A DNA stretch of 64,000 nt from Malaya genurostris (Eukaryota > Arthropoda > Insecta > Diptera > Culicidae). Made by a program: the position numbers and the translations under genes. Positions 21,896 through 36,700 of this stretch are shown one piece after another. Under the pieces are notes generated by a model, which was given only the letters and a program-made list of their open reading frames with translations, did not search any database and was not told the DNA's origin. The stretch is from the NCBI RefSeq assembly GCF_030247185.1, contig NC_080572.1:118907928-118971927 (forward strand), in the 5' to 3' direction. How positions within the stretch are numbered: position 1 is the first letter of the stretch; the number at the start of each line of letters is the position of its first letter.

Positions 21896-24800
21896 AATAA
21901 CGAGTTTGAGTAGTTGTTTTCAGAGCCGCCATATTGAAAAAATCAAAAGAACTTTTTTTTTATAAAGTTCAATATATATACTTTTATCTGTAAAAAGCAT
22001 AATTTAGAAATATTGTTTAAATAATAAGTGGAACGGCGAGTGAACATTCAAAAGAGACTTTAGGTTTCAGTGAAGTGCTTAGTATCAGTAAAGTTCTAAT
22101 CACGAATTTCAATCATCGGGAAGATTTAGCAACAATGTAGTTGATGTTTAAATGTTAAGTTTTAAAAAAAGACGTCAAGGTCTTCTATGGGTAATATGAC
22201 ATATGGTTGTGATAAGTTATCCAGATAAAGAAAAGACTTGACAGGTAGATTCATATTGTTTTATTTTGAAATTTCAAAGTAGCGTTCCTTGATTTTTACT
22301 TTTGATAACAATTAAATATTGATTTTTGCCTTTTAATATCAAGTCTCTTGATACTCAGATACATAGCTTCTTTACATTTTTGTTTCGCTTGTGTCTTACT
22401 GTTCTACAAAATAAAGAAAATTGTGGATGTAAATATATCTTTAGTCTAAATATTTTGTTTACCAATGAAACTGCAGCTAGCGAAAATCGCATGCGCTACA
22501 AACTTTTCAACAGACGGTTGATTTGTGATGTTCCCGGTGTTCCGAATATTGCCGAAAAATGAGAAGATTTGAAGATAGTTGGCGCGTTTCGGTTTGAAAA
22601 GTTCTAGCTCATTCAATTTTATCTGGCCAAGTGCACTTTCAGCTTACCACGATGCTTTACGTGAATTCGTTTTTGTATTTATAATTAGAACACCTTATCT
22701 TCATGTTTGTTTATATATATATTTAGCGTGTTTATTATGCGGTTTGCAATTTCCGTTTTCTTTTGCGCGGAAGTAAAACAAAGTAGTAAGAGTTGTAATA
22801 GATGTTTATTATTTTATTTACTCACAAGCTGGCAGTTTAAAAAATATACTTGATTGATTATATTTTTGTTGTATAAAACAAACTTGTTTTTACATAGCTT
22901 TCAAATTAATAAAGTTTTCTTGCTTTTGTTTATTTTTCTTTATATCGCTGCTCCGTTTTCATTCAATTCTTACTAAAGTAGAAAACATTAAAATAAATAA
23001 TGTGCAGTACAATCTAAAATATGAACAATAATTTACTTTTGCTTGCGATCAATTTATTGAAAATAATTGTATCTTTTTCTGTCCAAACATTGAAAATACA
23101 TTCAATTTAATGATATTGCAATTATGTTTTATGCAGCTTTGTTTTTATAGTAAACTAATGAAGGACCGATGCAAAAACTTTAACAAGCCTAATATACTTT
23201 TTTCTTATTTTTTTAGCTGCTTCGACAATTAAGAATGCATCGGCCGATTTATTTCATATCCCCATAAGAGAAACAGCAATCGACTATTAATTTCTCATTT
23301 ATTGTGAGATTAAAACCTAAACAAACTGAAATTAAAAAGATTGAATGCTTAGATCTACTTTTCCTTCTCTTAGAATTGAAAAAGAAAATAGGATGATGTT
23401 GATTTTCTAATTGAAAAACAAAACCCAATCAAACTCCTTCGGTGGTGTTTTCTGTTCCAAATAAATCGTTTTATGATTTGTTGTCGTTTGCTATCGAAAT
23501 AGCCAAATACAACGATGCTCTCGATCAAGCGACCAAGTGTTCATTCTGATTATTGTAAGCGGAATAAATATTCTAAACAAGGGCACAGTGCTCAATTTTT
23601 GCAGCTAGAATTTCAAAAGTTGCACACATTTTGTTTTTTTTTTTTGGAAAAATGATAAAATCCACATTCTTCATTATCTTTCCAGCCTTTGGGCTACTCG
23701 ATGCGTTCTTCCAATTTCTTTTCTTGCGAAACGAAACCGAAGAGTCGACTGGTATAGTAATTTTGCTCGCTTTCATTCGATCAATAACATAAAATAAATA
23801 AACATTTTATTTTATAGATACTCGTTCTATACAGATTTTTTAAAATTATTTTCTTCGTCAGGTTCTTACACTTATAGAAATTTTAATTTGGTTCCAAATC
23901 AGCTTTAGCGGAGCATTACTTTTGTTGGTAATTTAGTCAACGATTTCTTTTTACTTATCTAAACATTTTGTTGTTTCTTAAAGGTCGGTTTAACTTTTCT
24001 AGCTTGTATTGCGAAGACGCTGTTCATTTTGCAAAGTTCTTATATTGGTAGGTACGTAAAGGATGGCCTATATCTCGCTATGATGTGATGATGATGGGTG
24101 GGTGAGTGTTATTGGACATGAAAATATCCAACTTATTTAACATAACCATTATTTCGTTAAAATATGTGCTGCTGATGTTAATCACTGGACTAAGCTGAGA
24201 TTATAGACGCTATTCGTTACCGACTGTTCCTGACTTGTATTGTATTGAGACATAGGTGTTAGTCAAAATGAGTAATTTTCAGTACGCAGACTGATCCAAA
24301 TGTTGCCCTACATTGTTTGAAATGTTGTTGTAGTTTTTATTTTGAAGAGTACGTACTTAAACTGTTTTTGCTATCAACTAATTAAAACAGAAGAAGGTTG
24401 TCCAATTGGGTTTAGTACAGGTATTTTGCTGATCATTCTCAATCTTTTTTCATGGATGTGTCGATATCGGATCATGTATGTTTTTGTAAAGATTTTAACT
24501 GTAAATAAAATGAAAGAAAATTAAAACAGAGAAAGTAGGTATAAATGTACATTATATAATTTTGATCTTTATTTTGCTATGTTAAGAAATGTGCTGTGAG
24601 AGGTCGAGAATTAGTCTGCACAAATGTAATTTTCACTATCATTGCTTTTTACCCTCTAATCTGACAGTTCGTACTGAAATCAAGAAGTCTGACTATAAAA
24701 TAAGTGGCAGATAGAGGAGCCGATTTGTAAAGTTGATGCGTGAACGTCTTCATCAAACTGATTAGCCAAGGTATCGGTGTACTTTGAAATATAGAATGAC

Positions 24801-24989
24801 CTGACTCAAACTTTAAGTAGCGTCACATATCAGTTACAGAGAGCTTGAGATGGACAAACATTGTTTACTACATTCAATACAGTCTGCCATACCACTTAAA
24901 GTCATAAAGGTTTGGCATAAAGTCATTTGTCATAATGGTCATTTGACATGGTCAACGGAAAAAATATATAATTATATTATATTTCACAA
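21896..24989. other. long AT-rich intergenic stretch, no gene recognised
   Basis: No open frame of note and no repeat boundary was identified over about 3.1 kb. A short patch at 24896-24965 repeats variants of GGCATAAAGTCATTTG and ATAATGGTCATTTGACAT, resembling a triplet of ATGCCAAA units at 26385-26430 beyond the LINE fragment. Confidence 0.5.
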
Positions 24990-26250
24990 TCAATCAACAG
25001 ACACAATCTGATCCAAATGACAACTCCTAATAATATGCAGGTATTCTGTTTCGTGACAAATACGAATCATACCCAGATGATACACTGTTGATCGAACTCT
25101 GCAAACCGATTACAGCACCGTTGGCACCATGGTTGATACGTCGTTTAGGAAGTCGAAGGAAAGCACTGTTATAGAGAGCTCTGGTTCGCACATTAACATT
25201 AAAAATATCATTAAGCAAAACGGGACAATCAATCTTTTAGTTGATGATATTTGCTCTAAATAGTGTTAATGCCCGTCGCACTTGTAGTGTGTCGAGACCG
25301 ATTAATAACCCTAAACGTTCGGTAGTTGAAGGGGATCGTTCCACGGAACTCGACAAAGAGCGAAGCGAACAAATCTGTGTGGTATCGCCTCGATTCTTTC
25401 AGTTATCAGGGGTTCCAAACAACTGAGTAATATTCAAGAGTTGAACGAACGAACGCACAGAAAAGTGATTTTGAACAGGATACGTCTCTAAATTTCTTAG
25501 TCATCCTCATTAAGAATCCTAGGCCACGGGAAGGTTCAGCTACAATGCTTGAATGTAAATTGTTCATTAAGATGTACGCCAAGATCTTTAACGCTAGTCG
25601 ATCTTCCAATCAAGGATCCATCCAGGAAGTATTCGAAACGGAATGCCTCGTTTTTTTCTTGTGAACGTAATGGCCGAGCACTTGTCGGGATTTACTATCA
25701 TACGGTTAACTTTTCACCACTCAGCGAAAACTAGCAATTGCTGCTGAAACAACGAGTTACGAGTCTTATGAGTTACGGACAATGTGGTAGATCTTGACAT
25801 CATCTGCAAACGATAAGCCAGGGCCTTCCAGGGCAAAAGTGACATCATTGAAGTACAGTAAAAATATTAACGGCCCGGGATTGTTTCCTTGCGGAATTCC
25901 GGATGATGCAAGGAACTCTCGAAAATATGATCGCACATTTTAATTGCTAAACAACGATTCCTGAGGTTTGACTACATTCCATGAAGAATGTTTGAACTCA
26001 ACCCAAGTATGTCCAATTTAGCAACCATAATACAGTGGTTGATAATGTCGAAAGCATAACATTCGTCTTTAAATTGATTGAGGGTAATAGAGCGCTTGTG
26101 CATGAAACCGTGTTAGGTATCGACGATATATTACTTGCAGGAGTTGAAAATTGGTTTCAGTATGACCTTTCCGAACAGCAATGGAATGATGCTGAGGAAG
26201 GTAATAATACGATAGTTGTTTATATACTTTTGATCCCATGCATGAATGTC
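24990..26250 (-). pseudogene. degenerate LINE reverse transcriptase fragment
   Basis: Several short minus-strand frames line up in order as one decayed reverse transcriptase. They are HTETN (finger region, near 26180), AFDIINHCIMVAKLDILGLS (motif A, near 26050), GIPQGNNPGPLIFLLYFNDV (motif B, near 25900), SFADDVKIYHIV (motif C, near 25815), then AFVRSTLEYYSVVWNP near 25420. The C-terminal NVRTRALYNSAFLRLPKRR follows at 25027-25218. Stops and frameshifts separate them. The 3' tail matches the stub at 9771-10086, so the two belong to one family. It cannot be active. Confidence 0.85.
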
Positions 26251-27784
26251 GCCGTTTTTCTATAATTCGTTGACTTGGTCTACTCAAAGATAGGAGATAA
26301 CCATTACTTAAGTTCAGAATCTCGTTGCGAAGCCGCATGATGATTATATTATGGCAAATAGCAATTAAATAGCTAAACAGCGTTACGTCAAACGGTATTA
26401 TGCCAAATGGTGTTATGCCAAACAGTGCAGCTCCAATTTTAATATTAATTCTGGCAATAGTTAGTTTTTTTTCGAATATCAATAGAAAATCTATCTTTAC
26501 TTTTAAGAGTTTTCCCATTTTCTCGAAAAGGTTACAAAATATTCAATCAATTATCAAATGCCATATCATAAGGTTATGAGAATAATATTCGTTGCTGGGC
26601 CAATGAAAGTTTACAACATTTTTTTTCTTAAGTCAGACGATCTGGTGCAGTTACAGGCTCTGTTCTTCCCCAAAATGAGGTTTTATCGTATATCAATCAT
26701 AATACTGTTAAAATACATTTGTGCTGACATGAATCTAAATTTTTGATAGATGTCTCAATGGTTCTAATTATTACCAATTCTATTTGGAAATATACAACGA
26801 AATCAACAAAATAGCATGCATTACTCAACACAATCAAACTAGAATGAAGCTGAGCTAAACCGTGGTGATGAAGTAATTGCCTATGTGACGCATAGGGCTG
26901 CACACCTATAAACACTCTATAATTAAAAAACTTTAGTTACTTTCAGATATTTTTATAACCTTATTGGTTCAAAGAACTCTACCGGAGCAGAAAAACGAAA
27001 GACGTTGAATATGTTAATAGGTGTGCAGCCAGCTTTATGCATCCTACCAATAGACAGTGACCATGTAAAATGATGAAGACTAGATTAAGGCCGTGTGAAT
27101 CTGTCGGGAGTAATTGTTACCGTTCATACACCGAGATCGAACAAAAGTAATACATATAAAACAAGTAGGAAATTTAACTAACAACAATTCACATTAAATA
27201 AAATATAGATCCATACCGGTCCCAGTTGAAGAAAACAAAACAGTCGATAGAACAATACTGATGAAGTTTGATGTTTGAAAATGGGTTTCCAAACACAGGA
27301 AGTTTATATGACAGATGAAAGCGATTGATTGATCGGTTGATCTGCTACTCCAGAAAATCAATAAACCAAACATGATGAATAAATATAACCTAAACACCGG
27401 TAACACCTCCAAACGTACTAATTCAAACAGAACACAAGCCAAACATAAAATTGGTATCTCACTTCGCCATAGCTCAAGCAGTCAAGCCCGAGCGGTCGGT
27501 GATGTAGACGAGGGAGAACTAAAATAAAACTGGATGTACTAGCAAACGTTTGTATGTTCACGATTCGCGGGTGAATCTTAAATCTTTCGGGAATATTCTG
27601 CAGATCAAAACATGGACAATGGTTTTCGAGTGCGTTTTAACGTGAACTAGCGCATAACTCGCGAACATTTGTTACAGTGTAGTACGTGAGAAGATATTCG
27701 CTCAGAGAGATGTGAGTGTGTACGGTAGGGTTGGGGAGTGGGAGTTTTGAAACGTTCTAGGTGGAAGAAGGAGTAAAGTTCAAT
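26251..27784. other. 3' flank of beta-spectrin; probable 3' UTR at the right end
   Basis: The part nearest 27784 is presumably the 3' UTR of the minus-strand beta-spectrin gene. No convincing poly(A) signal was found on the minus strand within this stretch, so the transcript end is not placed. A 15-bp unit (GTTATGCCAAA-like) is repeated about three times at 26385-26430. Confidence 0.5.
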
Positions 27785-30700
27785 TTACTTTTTCTTCAGT
27801 GTAAAGAATGACCGTCTCTTTTGTTCATCTTTTTGTGATGATGCGGGCAACGTTAGCGAACGCCCTTCACCGCTAGCGTCAAGCTCGCACTGGGCTTTCA
27901 AAGCAGTTACCCATTGGTTCATCTCGGCGTCATCGTGACACTGGAGCAGGAATTCTCCGCCATTCGAGAGTCTGGAAATAGTTGCAATGGTGACGTTAAT
28001 GATTATATTTCTACAGATTCTTTCTGTTGAGCAACATACTTTATTCTGAACACATTCTTCTTCTTGGTGTAATCTGTAGCGATTTCGATCTGAGCTCCTT
28101 TCAACTCCAGTGGCGGTTCGCCACGGAAAGTCTGTTCTGGAACTGATTTAGATGTTTTCTGATCCTTGAAGAACGCTAGGCGTCCACTACGAGCAACGCT
28201 GTATACCTGTAATAAATGGAAAAGCTTGTCATACATCATTTTCGAGTATAATATGAGCAAATAAGAACCTTATCCCAGGACCGGTTCGTAGACTTCTTAG
28301 TCGTGGATTCCCATTCATGTTTCCTTGTTAAAATACCTTCCTGAACGCCTTCGTCAGATCCCCCAGGGCTTGGACGATCTACGTAAAATGTAAAAGTATG
28401 CGTTAGTTGCTTGAATTTTAAAGTGTATCCATAATTGACAATAATTGGCCATAGAGTAGGAAAACAAAACAAACTAATTCCGAAGAATTTGAATATTTGC
28501 CAAAGACCTCAATTTTGAGCTCCAATGTCGGAATTAAATATTTACGATTGACCCGGGTGTTTATCTACTTTCGCTGTTGAATGGAGGATATTCGTGATTG
28601 AACATTAACAAGAGACTGTTGATAAATCTACTGATTTCAAACGCACATAAATCATGCAACCAAACTACTTAGTATCGACGAACAAAACATATTTAGTGAG
28701 TAGGCGCGATGAAACACAATAAAAAAGAAACTGTTATACCTCCTTCATCGTCGGATACTTCCGCTTTTGAGCTGCCACGCTTCCAGCGGAAGCTTCGGAA
28801 TGGACTCTTGGAACGAGATCTTCGACTAACTTTTGATGCTGAAGCACTAGCCGTGCTGGCGGATCGTTCTTTGGGTGTCGTTGAATGCCTTCTCGGGATA
28901 CCGGTGCTTGGTGTGTCAGTGCCGGCTGTTAGTTGCGGTTTTTATTTCATGTTTTTTTTCGAATTTAGCATTGAGATGGAATGATGGTTCAAAAACAGCC
29001 ACAAGATAAAAACAAAACACGTGACACAAATGCAGGACACGGAAAAAAACAAAACAAAAATTGAATATGAAATTTTGAGGATTGGCCAATTCACTTCCAG
29101 CACCTTTTTCGTATTTGTGTTTGTCGAACAGTTAGTGTTTATCCCAATTGATTTGATATAATATTGTTAAACACAAACACCAACTAAACAGCTAGTTCTA
29201 CCAATACTTACTGGAGGGATACTTTGGCAATGTACCAGTCCTTGAACTTATTGTTCTCGGAGCTTGCTTAAGCAAGGCTGCTTCTCTAGTGAGTTTAGTT
29301 TTTGCATGCACTTTACATTATTTTCCATAAAATAGTGTTACCAGAATAAACAAAAGAAATTTATTGTATTAATAGAAGCAAACACCTAGATTGGTACAAA
29401 TTATAAATGTGTTAGGTATTATAACCGTTGTTAATCTGCAGACTTTTAGCTTACCTTGAAGCCACCTTTCTAGCACCTACACCTAATTAATGGAAAAAAA
29501 CATGCTACATTCAATTCTTAAATTCTCTCTTACTCAATTGTCATGCTTTAGGAATCACATCGCCGATTTATCCAAAGTTGAGTAAAAAAAACTTTTATTC
29601 CGAAACCACAGAAAAACAAAACATTTGACGTCTTTACATGTGTCTCACAAACATATGATACCGTTTTGTACTACTTCACAAATGAATGTCCTTATCTGAA
29701 GCATTGAACCAAGCTGTTAAAAACAACAAATTTTTCTGTGACAGATATGGACATACAAATTGTGATCAAATACCGTGCACTCAAACTTCCATCTTGCATA
29801 AATATATACAAGTAAATGTGGAACCTATGAAGGGGGCGAATAGCAGACAAACACCATGTCCTAAAGGAAAACGGGTGGTGAGAAACGCGTTAACCACATT
29901 GTATTAACAACGTCTTATAAAAGAGCACTGGAGTAAGCAAAAGTAATTTTCGATCAAGAAGCGGAAGTATATTCAAGCCTTTTAATTATACTACAAAGCG
30001 TGATCGTGAAGTTGGTGTTAGTAAGTTCGATAAGTACCTGGCTGGGAAAGAGGTCTTTCTTTTTCTACAGGTGAAGTTGCTCGCATAGTGACTGGTAAGT
30101 AGTAGATATTTGGTAAGGTTTACGCGGTCAAATTTGGTCAGTTACAATTTGGATTACAAGTTAGTGGTGAATTGGGCAGCGTGTGTAAGAAAGGTGAGTT
30201 AGTGTGATTATACTAAGGCTCATATGTATTTTTAAATTCGTTTCGTGGTACTGAGGCGCATCGTAATTGTTATACAAAAACAAAACAAAAACATGTAGTT
30301 CTCAATGTCTCTGGGTTGAGTTACTGGCACACATTTTAATGGACACAAGCCTAATAGCATCAGTTTGCGATAAGCAGTTTTTCGATTATTATTGTTAGGA
30401 AAGATACGCTCGACATGTTATTTGTGAACAATAATGGTTAAAGTGGACTATTATCCATAGGACTGAAGTAGTTGCATTTACCTGATTCCTGTTCCCGCGT
30501 GGAATGTGGGGAGCCTGGCGCATCAGATGTATCTCGCGCTGCCGCCTCAGCTTGTCGCGCTGCTTCGGCTTCGGCTTCTGCTGCCGCCTTGGCCTCTGCT
30601 TCTGCTTGTAAACGTTGACGTTCGGCTTCCTCTGCTGCTTCCTGTCGACGTTTCATTTCTTTGAGCTCAAACTGAAAAATAAAAATTGTCGTAAAACACT

Positions 30701-33700
30701 GTATTCATGAAACCTGTATTACCTACCGTTGTTAACCGCTCTAAAGCACTGAAACGCTCCTCCTGGGCAGCGGCAGATTTTTCGAACGCCTCATGTTTCT
30801 TGATAAGATTTTCGACCTCGTCAATCGTGTGTCCAAGTTCAGTTGACATTAGATACGGTTCTTGCGCAATGAGCCAAGCCTCAGCAACAGCAGCATCGCG
30901 GGCAAACTGATACACTTCAAGAACTGGTGAAAATATTACGTAAACATTATCATCAATAGAGTGTTCAATAGAAGATTAGGTGACTTACTCAGTTGAAGGT
31001 TTTCCCAACGTTCCTCCCATCGGTGAAGAAGAGCATTCCTGCTATTGGTCAGCTGCAACAGGCGTTCTTTGATATCCGCCGAAGCGTAATGATTTCTAGC
31101 TAGCAACTCCTTTCCTAGTGCTAAACATGCAGTGAAATTATCTTCACGAGTATCAATTTCTGCCTTCAAACTCTGATGATTATTCATAAGCAGCTCAACG
31201 CCAGATACATCACGAGGCTTTTCGGACGTGTTCATTTGTCGTACGACATCTTCCATCCAAAGCATCAAAGTACGTACCATATTGAAGAACTTGAAAAGAT
31301 CTCCTGTATCGGCCAGCTTGTTCTTACGTGCATCACACATTCCTTGCAGGTTGGCCCAAGCAGCGAGTACTTCATGCTCTCGGTTAGTGATTTCGCGGGC
31401 CTTTTCACCTGCATAAGCTGCCTGTAACTTGGCTGACTCTTCCTGGATTTGTTGTACTTGCGAATGGAGCGTCATTAGATCCTGAATGAAGTTCTGATGT
31501 TTGCGTTGTAGTGCCGACACGGATCCCGCATCACGTCCCAGTTCATCCGAAACACCATGCTGCTTTTCGATGATGCGACCAAGAACGTCTTTGCAGTCGT
31601 GGAAGAATTTGTGCAGTTCACGTGATGCCGCCAACATGGCCTTTCTGGTTTCGATCAATTCCAGCAGATCCTGCCAGGATTCGTTTAGACCATCCTTCCA
31701 TTCAGCTATCGTTGCACTATCCGAATGTCCTGCGTGGATAAGATCATCTGCAATACCATTAGCTTTAGCTACACGTTCACTTCCGACCGCTGCAGTGTCC
31801 TGGGCGAACTCATTGAAGCGTTCCCATAGTAACGTAATATGATCGTAATCCTGACCAAGTTCGTGCGATCCTGCAACCAACTCACGCTCGGCAATCCATT
31901 GCTCAAGGTCATCTACTTCACGATTCAGCATAAACAGTTGAAGAGCTTCATCCAGTCTAGCCCGACGTTCTCCAGCCAAATCCTTCAGACCGGCATATAA
32001 TTTATCCAGTTGTGATTGTTTCACGGACACCTGATCGCTGTACGCATGCTGTTCAGCGGTCAACTGACGTGCTGTTTCTCCTAATTGTCGGATGGTATCA
32101 GCATAATCCTCAACCGATTGCTCCAATGATTCGTGTTTTTTCATCAGATTTTGTGCAGAAATCTCGTCTTTTCCACGATCCTCCACCATCATGTAGAGTT
32201 CTTGCTCACTCATCCACGATTCAGCTTCAGCAGCATCGAAGAAGTATTGCTGCACCTTTTCAGATTGATCCAATTGCTTGTGGCGATTATCAATAGCATC
32301 TTTGAGTTCCTGCCATTTCTGAGTCAACTGACTGATAAGATCAGCAAATTGGGAAGCGTCTTCGTGACCCTCGTCAATTAGTTTTTGCCCATTGTTACAG
32401 ATAGTCATAATTCTCGGTTCATGATTATCGATTTCGGTGTTCAACGATTGGTGCTTTTTCTTCAATACATTCACATTGAAAAGAGAATTGCCATATTCCT
32501 GAGAATTAGCCAGAGGCATTTTTTCGTCGATCCAAAGCTTTTCTTCTTCGACATCCCGACGGAACTGGAAGGCTTCCTTCTTCTTTTCCAGCTGACGTTG
32601 ACGCTCCAGTAAAGGAGCTTTGATTTTTTCGAATCGATCATGAACGGCTTGTTTCTTTTCTACGATTGGCTCTACGACGTCCTGAGGAATAGTCTTAGTA
32701 AGAACTTCAGTTTGTTTTTCGAGTTCTTCAACCTGACGTGCCTTAACGGCCATCTGAGTTTGAATCACTTGTTGTTTTTGCATCAAAATGTTCACTGAGG
32801 TTAGATCACTACCCGTATCAGGATTGATGATTTGTTTCTCGAGGTCGTCCATCCAAGAATCAATATCATCAACACTTTGCTGAACGATAACTTCACGCTT
32901 GGCATCGAAAAGTAGAGCTCCCTTTTCCTTGGTGCTGGTTTCAAGTTCATCAAAGTTCTTAGCCAAATCTTGCAACTTGGGCTCGATGATTTCCTTAAAT
33001 TCTGGCTTCTCTACCATCAACTCCTGTGCAGCCTTCTGCGCTTCATGAAGACGTTCTTTATTGGCAGCGATTTCAGCCTCGAATGCTTGATGACGGGTCC
33101 ACTTGCTGTGTACGGTCTTAGCACTTCGATACGTGTCATCCTGTGCGGTGATGTATTTCTCCTGTACCCATTCGGTTAACTCTTCAATATCTTGTAGGAA
33201 TTCGTGCAGTTTTACTTGGTTCTTCAACTTTTCGTGCAGTTCAATCGCACGATTACGATTGTCATCGCGCCGGTGAGCAATACTTTCAGCACGCTTACCG
33301 ATCTTTTCCGAATCGAAATGTTGCTTTTCAGCCAATTGCTCTGAAACCTGAACTATGGTATTGATCTTCTCATCATTTGCTTCCATTGTTGTAAGGAAGG
33401 CTTCGTGACGTTTCAATTGATTCTCTGCCTGTTCTAGATTAACTGGAGTATCATCCTTGCTGAGAACGTGCTCTTGCTGGCTAAGCAAAACTTCGGCTTG
33501 ACGAGCATCGCGATTGAACAGCTGTTGATCCAAGCTCTGTGATAGTAGAACTTGACGATTCTCCCACATCTGATGAAGCTCCTCCCAACCATCTTTGAGA
33601 GCCCTTAGACGCTCACGCAAGAACATATATTGCGGATCTTCGGTCTGAGTAGGTTCGGAGGTAAGTCCTTCGCCATACTCCATCATCTTAGTGTAGTCCT

Positions 33701-36700
33701 CGGTATAGTTGTCGATTTCCTCGCGTATGCTCTGGTGTTGATTCAGCAATTTTTCTGCTTCCGGAAGCGACGTTGGAGTGTCCTCGGAGGCCACATCCGT
33801 TTGAGTCTTGGTTAACCAAGCTTGGAAATGATCTAGATCACGCAGGAAACGATGTAGATCACCGGCCTCTTCCAATTTCGAGTCACGTTCCTTCAACATC
33901 TGGGTAAGCTGTTCCCAGATGACCTGAATTTGGGCTACTCTCTCACGAATCAGAGCAGCTTCTTCTGGATGTTCACCTTCAATTGCATCGGCTTCACTCT
34001 CCAAAGCGGTTAATTTGGCCTGAATGGCAGCAAGGTCGCGTTCCATTCCACTTAAACGACGCTGCAAAGTCATGACACCCGTTAAGTCCATTTGAAGACT
34101 GTCAGTTTCAGTGAGAATACGTTTCTTGTCCTCGATCCAGGATACAGTTTCACGGCATTCGATGTAGAACGTTTGCACTCCATGAGCGGATTTCAACTCG
34201 TCGCGCTTACTCTCAGCTTGATCACGTAATTTCGACCAGCTTTGATTCAAGTGGTTCTGCTTCTCAATAATTTCCTCTGAGTTTGGATGTTCAACATGCA
34301 AAAGCTGCCGAGCGAGTTGGTTGACGACGGCTACACGAGAAGCATTTGCGTTCATTTCCTTATCAAAGCCGTCATAGCGATGCTTCATAATTTCGACATC
34401 TTCAATATCTTTGCCTGGTACCATCGTCTGTAACATACGTTCCTTCTCGCCGATCCATTGTTCCACACCGTCGCTCTCAGAAATAAGCTTGTACAGACTA
34501 AGTGCATCCAACAATCGCTGTTTGCGAAGCTTAGCAAGTTCCATAAGTTCCTTGTAACGAGCTTCGATAGCTGCCAAACGTTCCTGAACCTTTTGATGCT
34601 CCGGTTCAGTCAAAACCAAGTTAGCCGCCTGAGTGTGTAATTGTTCGATGGTTTCAGCGTAATTTTTCAGCTCATCCGCTACATCTTTGTGCTTCTTCAA
34701 TAAACTTTGAACATTAGCTTCATCCCGTCCAACGTCCTCGGAAGAAACCAACCGCAGAGCATCGAGCATCCAGTTGTCTACGTCATCGGCATCGGCGAAC
34801 AGCTGGAAGTAATCTACAGCATTTTCAAGACGCTTGCGACGGGAGACAGTCAAATCCAACAAATTATTCCACATAGCCAAAATTTCCTTGAGACGTTCAT
34901 CAATGCGATCGGCTCCAAAGTGTCCCTGTCGAACCAATTCATCACCAACGGTACTGACGTCCATCAACTGTTGCTCATGAGAATGGATTTCTTTTTCAAG
35001 AGCTTTGTGCTTCGACAGTAAAAGGTTGACTGTTGTCAAATCATGACCAATCTCATCAGTTGAAACAATTTGTTCTTTCTCCTTAATCCAGTTCTCTTCA
35101 TCAGCCATGTCCCAATAAAATTGCCACAACTTGCGACTTTCTTCAAGCCGAGAGCGACGCTCCACAGCTAATTTGCAAAGTTCTGCATAGGCATCTTCAA
35201 GACGCTGAACACGATCGACGATAATAGCCGGATCGCAAGGTTTGTATCCACCTTCTTCGTCTCCCAAGAACTTCTGCGAATTTTGAACAACTTGTTTGAC
35301 CCGCTCGCCAAGAACATTTATGTCAGCTTCAACGAGTGAGTGCTTCTGCAGCAAATCTTCCACTCCCATCAAATGCTTGCCATAATCATCTGTCAATAGG
35401 CGCTGTTTGATCTCTTCCATGGAATCCAGAATGTAAATCATTTCTTGGAAGTTCTGCTGCAGCTGAATTGAGAACTCCAGACGCATTCTTCTAGCCCTCA
35501 ACAGCTCAAGCAAGTAATTCCAAAGTCGCAGAACATTGTCCTTTCGTGCTGCAATTCGTTCAATGTCGTGATACTTCTCGGCTTCCAATTCATTACAGAC
35601 CGCAACTACGGCTTGGACTCGTTCTTCGTAGGCAAATATGTCGGTTTCGATTGCCTCGTGCTTTTTGGCGGCAGCTTCCACAGCAGCCAGATCGAAACCG
35701 AAGTTATCTGTACTTACCAGGCGCTGATTTTCCGAAAGCCAGGTTTCTCTCATCGTTGCCTTACGATTGAAACGAGCTGCCAACTGTTCAAGTTTCTCCT
35801 GACGAATGAGTTCTTCGCGGAGCGCCAATTCACGCTCGTGTTCGGCCTTTTCCAATCGTTCCCAAGCTTTGTTGATATCGGAAATCATTTTTCCTTCCTT
35901 GGGGGTATAAGGTTTTTGATTGTTCGCTCTCATCTTCGATTGCAGTGTGAACAGTAACACTTCCAGATTACCTTTCTCGACGAATTTCGGCGGTTTTTCA
36001 ACCGTACGGTAATTGGAGAATTGTGCTAACTGCTGCTGAACTCCGACCAACGAGTTGGCAAACTGTCGGTCACCAAGCTGAACGATTGTCACTTCGATCC
36101 ACTTTAGCAGTTCGCTTGTCAGCGATTCATACTCGTTAATCATACGATCGTTGTCCATAGCGATTCCGACCACCTTACCAATACGTTTACCTTGCACGGT
36201 TTCCTGCTTCAGTTTACTGAAGTAATGATAGTACGTAACGACATACGTGATGATGGATTTCTCATCGGGATGCTCGACAAACACATCTTCGGCGTCTAAT
36301 AGCTTAGTCAGACCGAGTTTCTCTTCCGCAACGTTGAACGCATTGTTCAAGTTTTGGATCGGGTTATTCTTTGTCAGTTTCTCGATCTGAATGAGATCCG
36401 GACGATGTTTATGAATAATGGCATTGAAAGCAAGCCCATCTCTCCAGGAAGTGGTGAAATTTCGCACATTCACATTGTGATATCCAGCCGTCTTCATCTG
36501 ACACCAGAGCAGCAAAGCATCCTTGGCAGATTTTGTTTCTTTGTTGTCCGTTTCTTCAATTGTAATATCTTGGATCTAAAATGATAGAAATTTGTCAATG
36601 TAAAATGATCCCACAGGTGTACTGACGATGTGTGTGTGTTCACTAACCTGGAATCGTAGAATGATGGTCCATATAAGACCGAGGTTCAGACTGGCATTAC

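Noticed and set aside
31176..35957. Many + strand open frames of 60-130 codons across the beta-spectrin locus
   Set aside because: They are antisense shadows of the 5.6-kb beta-spectrin exon; composition and frame are explained by that gene.
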